This document shows, in pieces, positions 1 through 5,371 of a stretch of DNA of 12,993 bases. The translations under genes and the position numbers were made by a program. The notes beneath the pieces were generated by a model. It worked only from the letters and a program-made list of their open reading frames with translations, made no database searches and was not told the DNA's origin. Position 1 is the first letter of the stretch; every line of letters starts with the position of its first letter. Origin of the DNA: Deltaproteobacteria bacterium (GTDB taxonomy: Bacteria; Desulfobacterota; Desulfobaccia; Desulfobaccales; Desulfobaccaceae); NCBI GenBank assembly GCA_016874895.1, contig VGSX01000078.1:1-12993 (forward strand), given 5' to 3'.

Positions 1-12
1 CCCTCACCCCAG

Positions 13-37
13 CCCTCTCCCCCGCCGGGGGAGAGGG
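13..37. repeat. Perfect GC-rich palindrome of the CCCTCACCC...CCCTCTCCC family
   Basis: CCCTCTCCCCC (13-23) and GGGGGAGAGGG (27-37) form a perfect 11-bp stem with a 3-nt loop. The flank at 1-12 (CCCTCACCCCAG) is the usual lead-in of a dispersed intergenic repeat seen in many GC-rich bacteria. A related copy lies in the opposite orientation at 1448-1470. No gene is associated; it may act as a transcript-end hairpin or a REP-like element. Confidence 0.7.
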
Positions 38-45
38 GGATAAGG

Positions 46-100
46 AACTTTTCATAGGAGTCCCTCATGGGCCCTTGGCCCACCCGTAACCCATGAAAAG
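46..100. repeat. AACTTTTCAT repeat, copy 1
   Basis: First of three related ~56-bp elements. It begins AACTTTTCATAG, has an inner GGGCCC..GGCCCACCCGTAAC segment and ends CATGAAAAG. The ends are inverted repeats of each other, so each unit can fold into a hairpin. Copies 2 and 3 are at 189-245 and 313-369. This copy lacks the last two bases of the right terminal repeat. Confidence 0.75.
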
Positions 101-108
101 GGCGGTGG

Positions 109-157
109 GGCGGGCGTCTCTGCCCGCCGCCTTTGGGCACAGGCTTTCAGCCTGTGC
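109..157. repeat. Two adjacent palindromes
   Basis: GGCGGGC (109-115) pairs with GCCCGCC (122-128). GCACAGGCT (137-145) pairs perfectly with AGCCTGTGC (149-157) across a 3-nt loop. The first palindrome recurs at 376-395, again directly downstream of an AACTTTTCAT element, so the two repeats travel as a composite. Confidence 0.65.
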
Positions 158-188
158 GCCGCACCGGCAAGATGCCGACGCCACCAAG

Positions 189-245
189 AACTTTTCAAGA
201 CAGTTACTCATGGGCCTGAGGCCCACCCGCAAAGCATGAAAAGTT
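189..245. repeat. AACTTTTCAT repeat, copy 2
   Basis: Begins AACTTTTCAAGACAGTTACT, contains GGGCCTGAGGCCCACCCGCA and ends GCATGAAAAGTT. The terminal inverted repeat is AACTTTTCA/TGAAAAGTT. Unlike copies 1 and 3 it is not followed by the GGCGGGC palindrome. Confidence 0.75.
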
Positions 246-312
246 CGGCAAGGAGGGCCTCTGTAACCAGCACAACCAATTGATAATCCTCGATAAATTG
301 CGCCATGCAAAA

Positions 313-369
313 AACTTTTCATAGCAGTTACCCATGAGCCTGGGGCTCACTCGCAAAGCATGAAAAGTT
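313..369. repeat. AACTTTTCAT repeat, copy 3
   Basis: Begins AACTTTTCATAGCAGTTACC, contains GAGCCTGGGGCTCACTCGCA and ends GCATGAAAAGTT. The 10-bp terminal inverted repeat AACTTTTCAT/ATGAAAAGTT is perfect. The inner stem varies in a compensatory way: GGGCC/GGCCC in copies 1 and 2 becomes GAGCC/GGCTC here. That suggests a conserved fold rather than a conserved sequence. Confidence 0.78.
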
Positions 370-375
370 CGGCGG

Positions 376-395
376 GGCGGGCGTCCCAGCCCGCC
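376..395. repeat. GGCGGGC palindrome, second copy
   Basis: GGCGGGC (376-382) and GCCCGCC (389-395) flank the loop GTCCCA. It is the same element as at 109-128, where the loop is GTCTCT. It lies just downstream of AACTTTTCAT copy 3. Confidence 0.65.
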
Positions 396-411
396 GCCAG
401 GCCCGGTCCAT

Positions 412-476
412 GGTGCGCGGTGCGCACCCCACAGGGCCTTAGGGGCGTAGGGCGGGAAAGCGAAGCGCATCCCGCC
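412..476. repeat. Two further intergenic hairpins
   Basis: GGTGCGC (412-418) pairs with GCGCACC (422-428). GGCGGGA (451-457) pairs with TCCCGCC (470-476) around AAGCGAAGCGCA. The second resembles the widespread bacterial intergenic repeat of the type GGGCGGG..AGCGAAGCG..CCCGCC. I see no coding function. Confidence 0.6.
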
Positions 477-479
477 GTT

Positions 480-990
480 CGCCTGGTCCGATTCTAAGGA
501 AGTTCTTTGATTAAAATCGATGTCATCCGGCCGAACCACCGTTCTCTGAAGCAACAGGAGCGCACGGGCCTTCGGCCCACCCGTAACAGCTGGTCGCATC
601 ATACGGACGCAGTGAATTTTTCGGGCTGGCAGAAACCAGAGGCCGGTCGGAGAGCCGATAAACATGACCGGACCCTGCAGACCTCGGGGAAATTGCCGGT
701 GGCGGGAGAGCCGGGGAAAAAGATCCCGACTCGGACCTGCACAAGTCTCAACCGGGACTGCGATATCTGGCGGGGCGCCTCGGGTCATGCCCCCTGATTC
801 CCTGAGGCTTTGGAGTTGAGCCCTCTTCTCCGTTGCCGCGGCTCCGCCGCAGAGGCCCCCGGGCCCGGAGATTGCCGGGTCCTGCCCGGAGGGATGGCCT
901 CCACGGACCCCGGGCCGTCCTGCGGTTGAGGAGGGGGCGGATGAGCGGCGTCGCCATCGAGCCTCCGAAGAGAGAAAGTGCCCGGTGCGC
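480..990. other. Gene-poor spacer upstream of the tRNA genes
   Basis: No protein I recognise is encoded on either strand. A TTG-initiated frame at 507-797 (+) has a passable ribosome-binding-like AAGGA, but its product has biased, repeat-derived composition and no recognisable domain. The GGGCCTTCGGCCCACCCGTAAC segment near 566-588 is the core of the AACTTTTCAT element without its ends, so the stretch looks like decayed repeat DNA. Confidence 0.5.
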
Positions 991-991
991 C

Positions 992-1020
992 TTGACAAGT
1001 GCTTCGGCTGAGGTTACATA
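992..1020 (+). promoter_or_regulatory. Putative sigma-70 promoter for the tRNA genes
   Basis: A consensus -35 box TTGACA lies at 992-997. A 17-19 bp spacer leads to an AT-rich -10 region (TACATA at 1015-1020, or CATAAA at 1017-1022). The predicted transcription start falls a few bases before the tRNA-Lys 5' end at 1032. The -35 is perfect and the -10 is weak, so the location is better supported than the exact -10. Confidence 0.6.
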
Positions 1021-1031
1021 AAAAGGCGTCC

Positions 1032-1107
1032 GGGCCGTTAACTCAGTCGGTAGAGTATCTGCCTTTTAAGCAGAGAGTCGTTGGTTCGAATCCAACACGG
1101 CCCACCA
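1032..1107 (+). tRNA. tRNA-Lys (UUU)
   Basis: The acceptor stem GGGCCGT (1032-1038) pairs with ACGGCCC (1097-1103). Discriminator A1104 and an encoded CCA (1105-1107) follow. The anticodon arm TCTGC-CTTTTAA-GCAGA places anticodon TTT at 1065-1067, and the T arm carries GGTTCGAATCC. It is followed 22 nt later by tRNA-Glu and both appear to share one promoter and one terminator. Confidence 0.97.
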
Positions 1108-1129
1108 CGGAAAATCCATCCACCCACGC

Positions 1130-1207
1130 GTCCCCATCGTCTAGCCTGGTCCAGGACACCGGCCTTTCACGCCGGCGACCGGGGTTCAAATCCCCGTGGG
1201 GACGCCA
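1130..1207 (+). tRNA. tRNA-Glu (UUC)
   Basis: The acceptor stem GTCCCCA (1130-1136) pairs with TGGGGAC (1197-1203). Discriminator G1204 and an encoded CCA (1205-1207) follow. The anticodon arm CCGGC-CTTTCAC-GCCGG gives anticodon TTC at 1166-1168, and the T arm is CGGGGTTCAAATCCCCG. It is the second gene of the Lys-Glu pair. No duplicate of its 3' end is visible elsewhere in the window, so there is no att-site evidence. Confidence 0.97.
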
Positions 1208-1216
1208 AATTCAATC

Positions 1217-1252
1217 AAGGGGTTAGGTCATTGGTCTAACCCTTCATTTTTT
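1217..1252 (+). terminator. Intrinsic terminator after the tRNA genes
   Basis: AAGGGGTTAG (1217-1226) pairs with CTAACCCTT (1236-1244), allowing one bulged G. A CATTTTTT tract follows. It lies 10 nt after the CCA of tRNA-Glu, the expected place to end the tRNA transcript. Confidence 0.8.
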
Positions 1253-1447
1253 ATTTCCAACCGCATTTCCAACCTATCCTTGAAAAAACGTGGCAAATCC
1301 ATCAGGCTTGTGCACTTGTAGCTTTGGGCAGCAGTTGCTCCAGGTCATTGCCAAATTCTGCCTGAGTGGCCCGCTTGCCAAGCTAAGGACTATCCGCTTA
1401 AGGGCAGAGAATCTCAAGCTAGTGTTCATCCGGAAAGTCGTTTTGTT

Positions 1448-1470
1448 CCCTCCCCCTTGATGGGGGAGGG
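1448..1470. repeat. Palindrome related to the 13-37 repeat, inverted orientation
   Basis: CCCTCCCCC (1448-1456) and GGGGGAGGG (1462-1470) form a perfect 9-bp stem around TTGAT. The right flank TTAGGGTGGGGGTGAA is the reverse complement of the CACCC-TAACCC lead-in. A minus-strand frame spanning it (1274-1498) translates the repeat as TPTLTLPHQGGG and is not a credible gene. Confidence 0.7.
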
Positions 1471-1520
1471 TTAGGGTGGGGGTGAAATAAATTAGCAATA
1501 CAGACCAGTTGCCCTATTGA

Positions 1521-1544
1521 TCCCCCTCCCCCCAACCCCCCCCC
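1521..1544 (-). other. G-rich tract with quadruplex potential (minus strand)
   Basis: On the plus strand there are C5 (1522-1526), C6 (1528-1533) and C9 (1536-1544) runs separated by one or two bases. The minus strand therefore has a dense G tract able to supply four or more G-runs. It lies in non-coding DNA and no function can be read from it. Confidence 0.5.
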
Positions 1545-1620
1545 ACCAAAGGCTTCTCATTACCCACAAGTCGTGCAGGGTGCGCACCGCCCCCCGGAGA
1601 GAAAAACACCGTGAGGAGCA

Positions 1621-1674
1621 GTCATAGGGCGGCCCGCGGCCGCCGATCCCGGCGTGCGCGGCACGCCCTATGAC
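1621..1674. repeat. GTCATAGGGCG palindrome
   Basis: GTCATAGGGCG (1621-1631) and CGCCCTATGAC (1664-1674) are perfect 11-bp inverted repeats. They flank a very GC-rich loop that itself contains GGCCGCCG/CGGCGTGCG-type self-complementary sequence. It looks like a dispersed intergenic palindromic unit. Confidence 0.65.
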
Positions 1675-1709
1675 CATTGTCAGAAACAGGAGCTTCGGGG
1701 GCAAATGCA

Positions 1710-1731
1710 TTCCCAAGCGCGAGCTTGGGAA
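1710..1731. repeat. TTCCCAAGC/GCTTGGGAA palindrome
   Basis: A perfect 9-bp stem (1710-1718 with 1723-1731) encloses the loop GCGA and is followed by CGAGGTTTT. The sequence resembles a very common bacterial intergenic palindrome of the form TTCCCAAGC..GCTTGGGAACGAG. Confidence 0.65.
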
Positions 1732-1780
1732 CGAGGTTTTCGCTGCTTTTCATACCTTGCCCGGCACTTGTGGGTAATGA

Positions 1781-2057
1781 TGAGCACCAAGGGAGGGGGA
1801 GTTTCCGGATGAGGACAAGCTACACGTCAACCCCCCCGCTACGGGCTTCTCAGAGGCTCACACGGGCTTTCTGGCCCCCGGCCTTTGGACTACCTCACAC
1901 CTCGCCGCGGTCCCGGCCAGAAGAATGGAGAACCGCCCAGACGCTCCGGGCATCTTTTCCTGCCCCCGCCGCCAGGCCCAGGCGCACTTCGAAAACGGAA
2001 ACCCGGAGATTGGGTCCCATACCCCCGAGAGCTAAATATCCGCTGCGTATAGAATCT
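1781..2057. other. Spacer without a recognisable gene
   Basis: Open frames occur, including a 36-codon ATG frame at 1925-2035 (+), but none shows a ribosome site plus a recognisable protein. GC content is high up to about 2030 and then falls sharply before the operon's 3' end. The stretch could be the eroded remnant of a mobile element; I cannot name it. Confidence 0.4.
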
Positions 2058-2088
2058 GCGAAAATTTAATTTTCGCCCAAAATTGGGC
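2058..2088 (-). terminator. Candidate terminator of the defence operon
   Basis: Two overlapping hairpins lie 11 nt beyond the ATPase stop codon. GCCCAA/TTGGGC is at 2075-2088 and GCGAAAAT/ATTTTCGC at 2058-2076. Read on the minus strand, the first is followed by A/T-rich sequence. The U-tract is not classical, so this is a plausible end of the minus-strand transcript rather than a certain one. Confidence 0.5.
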
Positions 2089-2098
2089 TATCCCTTTG

Positions 2099-4846
2099 TT
2101 AAAATTCTCCTTCCAAATCCAAATCCTGTAACGCCATATTAAGTTGCTGTTTGACCGTGGGGTCCGGGACCTTCGCCTTGACGGTCACTTCAATCTGGAG
2201 GCTTTCGGCGGTGCTCAGGCGGGCCAGGACCCGGTGGCTGAAGAGGTTCCATTTCTCCTTGGGCATAGTCCCGCGCCACTCAATGTCAACGGGTTGCTTC
2301 TCCACCGGGGGCACAGGCGGAGTCGGGCCAGTTCCTGGGGGAACCGGTGTAGTCGGCTCTGGGGAAGTGGGGTCGGGAAGAACACCTCCCGCCTTTTCCG
2401 CTTCGGCGCGAGGGGGAAGGAGCAGGAAGGTTTCATGGTCGAACATGACATCCACCAGGTCCAACTCCTCCTTGAACCACACCCGGTCGAATTTTTCTTC
2501 GGATTTGCCTATCCCTAGACCGAAACTCCCTTGGCGGACGGCTTTCACAATCATCTGTTTCAGGCTGTGCTCGGCCTTTTCAAGGCGTGTCAGGGGCCTA
2601 TCGGTTATGGCACCCTCCAAGGTCCGGCCTTGGAAAAAGGCGGCCAACAGGCTGGCCAGAGGCCAAGCCCCCGTTTCCTTGAGAGCTAAGGGCCAGTTTC
2701 GTTCCACATAGGTCGGCCCCACCTCCTGGTTCAGCTCCCCGGCATGCCTCAACCGGGCCATAACTGCACCCGTGATGCTCCGTGCTTCACTTTTGTCCAT
2801 ATGCCGCAGTTCTACGGGCTTTAACATCTCATCTTTGCCATTCCAGAGATAGAGGTTGGTATAGAGACCCCATACCTGGTCCTCCACCATATTCTGTGCC
2901 TTTCGTAGCTCGGTGGGGACCATGGCTTCATCTTCTTTCTCCAAATCTCCCAGGTCAACCTTTTCTCCCCCCTCTCTCTTATCGATATCCTTCTTAATGC
3001 TGTCCCATACCAGCCAATCCTTCACCGCCTCCTGGACTCGGCTAACCGAAGCGGGAACCAGCCAGAAAATCCCGCCTGGGAATTGCCGGTGGCTCTGGCC
3101 GCTGTATTGGGTCCAGGCAGTGAGTTTGGTCAGCAATTCATCGCTGCCTTCCTGGGTGGGGTCTAAGACCACCAGATTGAGCGCCGGGCGGTCTTGGATA
3201 TCGGTCGATTCCTGGGGGAAGAAGGACAGGTTGATTTCTGCCTTATTTCGGAAAATCTGCTGGACCACCGCCCGGATTTGCTTCTCCACCTGCTCGGGGT
3301 TAATAGCCGCCTTGCGCTCCATATGAAGGCGCCTGAGATTTTGTTTATAACCGAACCGCCAGCCCGCAGTGCCCACCTGCCGAAGAAAATGACAGCGCGA
3401 ATGGAGGGCGTAAACCGCCGCGTCGATGACGGTGGTTTCGGTTTCCGGATCCCCCAGGGCGAACCTCAGGTCAGGGAGCGTGGCGGCCTTGTCCGGGGCC
3501 ATGCCCCCGCATGATTCAAAAAAGAGGGCCGTGGCCACGCGCTGATGCAGGCGGCTTTTCCCTACGGTTTTCTCCGATTCTTTATCCAGGGCCGGGGCAT
3601 GGGCGTTCTCTCCGGCAATGTCATATTTGATGGCCGAGTACAGCCGGGTTTCATTTAACTGCTCCAGAATCTTGGAACGAAACTCCCGGTCCTCCAGGGG
3701 GGCGCCCCCCAGGGTGAGGAGCGGCTCCCGCCAGGCCTTCTGATAGCCCGAACGGAAGGCCTGGGCAATCCACATGCCCAACATAACCAAAGTCCCGCGG
3801 GTCTGCTGAAAGGTGGGGAGGGTTTGCCATTTCCTTTGGAACACGGTAAGGGTGCTGGGGTGAAAGGGATAGCAGGCCTCGAAGCGCTTCCGAATTTCCT
3901 CCTCTGGGAACTGGGCAAATTCAGGGGGCAGTCGATCCCGCCGGGAGAAAATCCACCGGGCATATTGCCGGGCCACTGCTTGTTGCATGCTTTTGCGCCC
4001 GTTGCTTTCAAATAAGCGGCGTTTGATGATTTCGGCAATCTCTTCACCTTCGGTGACAATGAGCGGTTTGCCTTCCCGCCCCACCAGCTTGGCGAGCCTG
4101 AGTTGCCATTCCATCATGGAAGGGGGCATCTCCACCATGGTGGAGGCGGGCAGGCTCAACATGCCCACCGCCCGCGCCGACGCGGTCAGAGCGCCGGTGA
4201 GATTCTGGACAAAGGCATAAAACTGTCCGGCCTTCTCCGGGTAGCGCTCGATATAATTCAGCACCTCATCAAACAGCAGCAGCACCGGCTCCCGGGCCAG
4301 TTCAAAGAGCCTTTGCAGTTGGGGAGTGGAGGGAGCGCGCTGGGCCGAGTCATCCCCCAACCCCCGATAACCTGCATCTCCCGCCAGTTGCCGGGCCATA
4401 TCCTGCCAGGGGGTCTCCCGCCCTGGGGCCGCGCTCCAGGCATTGCCCACAAACACCGCCGCCCTGGCGCGGGGGACTTCTTTCAAGCCAATCTGAGAGA
4501 GCAGGTCCTTCACACCCTCATACTCCTGGGCCTTGGGGCCGTTCTTGGTGAGATGGTAGAGGGTGGCCAGGGTGTGGGTCTTGCCGCCGCCGAATTGGGT
4601 GAGGAGAGTGAGCACCGGCGCAGTCCCCTGGGTCTCCCCCACCAGACGGCGGAGCACCAGGCGGCAATAATCCATCAGGGCCTGGCCGAAGAAAGTGCGG
4701 TTGAAGAAATGGGCCGGGTCCTGGTAATCCTCCGGCGCGGCGCCCGCCACTATCTGCTCCAGATGCACGGCGAACTCGCTGGGGTCCAGGGAGCGGCCTT
4801 CCCTCAGCTCCTTCCGGGGTAGTGCGACTTTATACCAGGGTTCCAT
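2099..4846 (-). CDS. DUF499-type AAA ATPase (Hma-like ATPase)
   Basis: A 915-aa protein of the DUF499 ATPase family, the ATPase component of helicase-methylase-ATPase defence operons. Walker A is seen at residues 81-91 as LLTQFGGGKTH, with Lys89-Thr90 for nucleotide binding. Walker B follows at 187-195 as PVLLLFDEV, with Asp193-Glu194. A proline/threonine-rich linker at about 820-852 separates a short basic C-terminal module (853-915). No signal peptide or membrane segment is visible, so it should be cytoplasmic. The ATG at 4846 is preceded by AAGGA with about 6-nt spacing. It is the last gene of the operon, 30 nt after the SEC-C gene. The family is confident; the role of powering or gating a DNA-targeting complex is inferred from the neighbours. 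Confidence 0.88.
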   Translation of the reverse strand: MEPWYKVALPRKELREGRSLDPSEFAVHLEQIVAGAAPEDYQDPAHFFNRTFFGQALMDYCRLVLRRLVGETQGTAPVLTLLTQFGGGKTHTLATLYHLTKNGPKAQEYEGVKDLLSQIGLKEVPRARAAVFVGNAWSAAPGRETPWQDMARQLAGDAGYRGLGDDSAQRAPSTPQLQRLFELAREPVLLLFDEVLNYIERYPEKAGQFYAFVQNLTGALTASARAVGMLSLPASTMVEMPPSMMEWQLRLAKLVGREGKPLIVTEGEEIAEIIKRRLFESNGRKSMQQAVARQYARWIFSRRDRLPPEFAQFPEEEIRKRFEACYPFHPSTLTVFQRKWQTLPTFQQTRGTLVMLGMWIAQAFRSGYQKAWREPLLTLGGAPLEDREFRSKILEQLNETRLYSAIKYDIAGENAHAPALDKESEKTVGKSRLHQRVATALFFESCGGMAPDKAATLPDLRFALGDPETETTVIDAAVYALHSRCHFLRQVGTAGWRFGYKQNLRRLHMERKAAINPEQVEKQIRAVVQQIFRNKAEINLSFFPQESTDIQDRPALNLVVLDPTQEGSDELLTKLTAWTQYSGQSHRQFPGGIFWLVPASVSRVQEAVKDWLVWDSIKKDIDKREGGEKVDLGDLEKEDEAMVPTELRKAQNMVEDQVWGLYTNLYLWNGKDEMLKPVELRHMDKSEARSITGAVMARLRHAGELNQEVGPTYVERNWPLALKETGAWPLASLLAAFFQGRTLEGAITDRPLTRLEKAEHSLKQMIVKAVRQGSFGLGIGKSEEKFDRVWFKEELDLVDVMFDHETFLLLPPRAEAEKAGGVLPDPTSPEPTTPVPPGTGPTPPVPPVEKQPVDIEWRGTMPKEKWNLFSHRVLARLSTAESLQIEVTVKAKVPDPTVKQQLNMALQDLDLEGEF

Positions 4847-4876
4847 GGTTTTTCCTTATTTACTCGCTCAATAAAC

Positions 4877-5167
4877 CTAAGTTTGCACCTGGCCGCAGCA
4901 TTTCTTGTATTTTAAGCCGCTGCCGCATGGACAGGGAGCATTCCGACCTGTTTTCGGGACAGAGGGGAGGGAAATAGGCCTCGGGAGATCCTTGGTTTCA
5001 GGGTTGAGAAGCCGCTTAACATCCGAAATATCCTCTGGCTTATCCTCTTCTATTCCCACGATGACCTGCCAGTCATGCTCATCGCACAGTTCCAAAATCT
5101 CCTGCGCTCTCTCCGTTGTTTGCACCCGGACCACCGCCGGGCGGTTTTTGCTTCCCAGTTTTGCCAT
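4877..5167 (-). CDS. Small SEC-C metal-binding protein (PBPRA1643-like)
   Basis: A 96-aa protein ending in a SEC-C zinc motif, CPCGSGLKYKKCC (C-x-C-x8-C-C), like the C-terminal tail of SecA. The N-terminal part (MAKLGSKNRPAVVRVQT, then a DEHDWQVIVGIEEDKPEDISDVKRLLNP segment in pieces) matches the small SWIM/SEC-C PBPRA1643 family. The ATG at 5167 is chosen because family members begin M-A-K-L-G and AAGGG precedes it. A GTG at 5179, overlapping the upstream stop as GTGA, would add four residues. The SEC-C module binds zinc and usually mediates protein-protein or nucleic-acid contacts. Its job here is unknown. The position between methylase and ATPase suggests accessory cargo of the defence operon. 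Confidence 0.85.
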   Translation of the reverse strand: MAKLGSKNRPAVVRVQTTERAQEILELCDEHDWQVIVGIEEDKPEDISDVKRLLNPETKDLPRPISLPSVPKTGRNAPCPCGSGLKYKKCCGQVQT

Positions 5168-5175
5168 TTCTCCCT

Positions 5176-5367
5176 TCACCCTTCTTCTTTATTTACCAGC
5201 GACGCTGGCAGGTCAGATTCCTCGAAATGGCAGCGCACCGCGTCTTTGACTGCCTCCCGCACCTCCTCCATGGTCTCCCCCTGGGTGAAGACGGCATGGC
5301 CCAGGACCTGGGCCTCATAGCCCCCTTCCGGGGATTCTTCCACGATGAAGATAATCTCACTGCTCAT
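5176..5367 (-). CDS. HicB-like small protein, no partner toxin
   Basis: A 63-aa protein with the HicB antitoxin N-terminal fold pattern: a beta strand IIFIVEESPEGGYEAQVLG, then HAVFTQGETMEEVREAVKDA. It ends before the DNA-binding extension present in longer HicB antitoxins. HicB proteins neutralise HicA mRNA interferases, but no HicA gene (a 60-80 aa dsRBD-like frame) is adjacent on either strand. The Shine-Dalgarno AGGTGA overlaps the methylase stop codon. The ATG at 5367 lies 4 nt beyond that stop, so translation is probably coupled. Similar short proteins are often misannotated as 2-oxoisovalerate dehydrogenase. The fold family is likely; an antitoxin role without a toxin is doubtful. Confidence 0.8.
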   Translation of the reverse strand: MSSEIIFIVEESPEGGYEAQVLGHAVFTQGETMEEVREAVKDAVRCHFEESDLPASLVNKEEG

Positions 5368-5371
5368 AAGT

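Larger units (their letters stand above)
1557..1780. repeat. Long-range inverted repeat enclosing two palindromes
   Basis: TCATTACCCACAAGT (1557-1571) is the exact reverse complement of ACTTGTGGGTAATGA (1766-1780). About 195 bp separate the arms. The enclosed DNA holds two further palindromes (1621-1674 and 1710-1731). No transposase frame lies between the arms. It may be a small non-autonomous element, or two opposed copies of a dispersed repeat. Confidence 0.6.

Noticed and set aside
204..998. Long minus-strand open frame across the repeat cluster
   Set aside because: It translates palindromic repeats, has biased composition, no recognisable domain and no convincing ribosome site.
1130..1207. 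tRNA-Glu as the integration site of a genomic island spanning to the recombinase remnant
   Set aside because: No second copy of the tRNA 3' end is visible near 12893 or elsewhere in the window, so there is no att-repeat support.
1925..2035. 36-codon ATG frame on the plus strand
   Set aside because: No Shine-Dalgarno at proper spacing and no recognisable product; too short to support as a gene.
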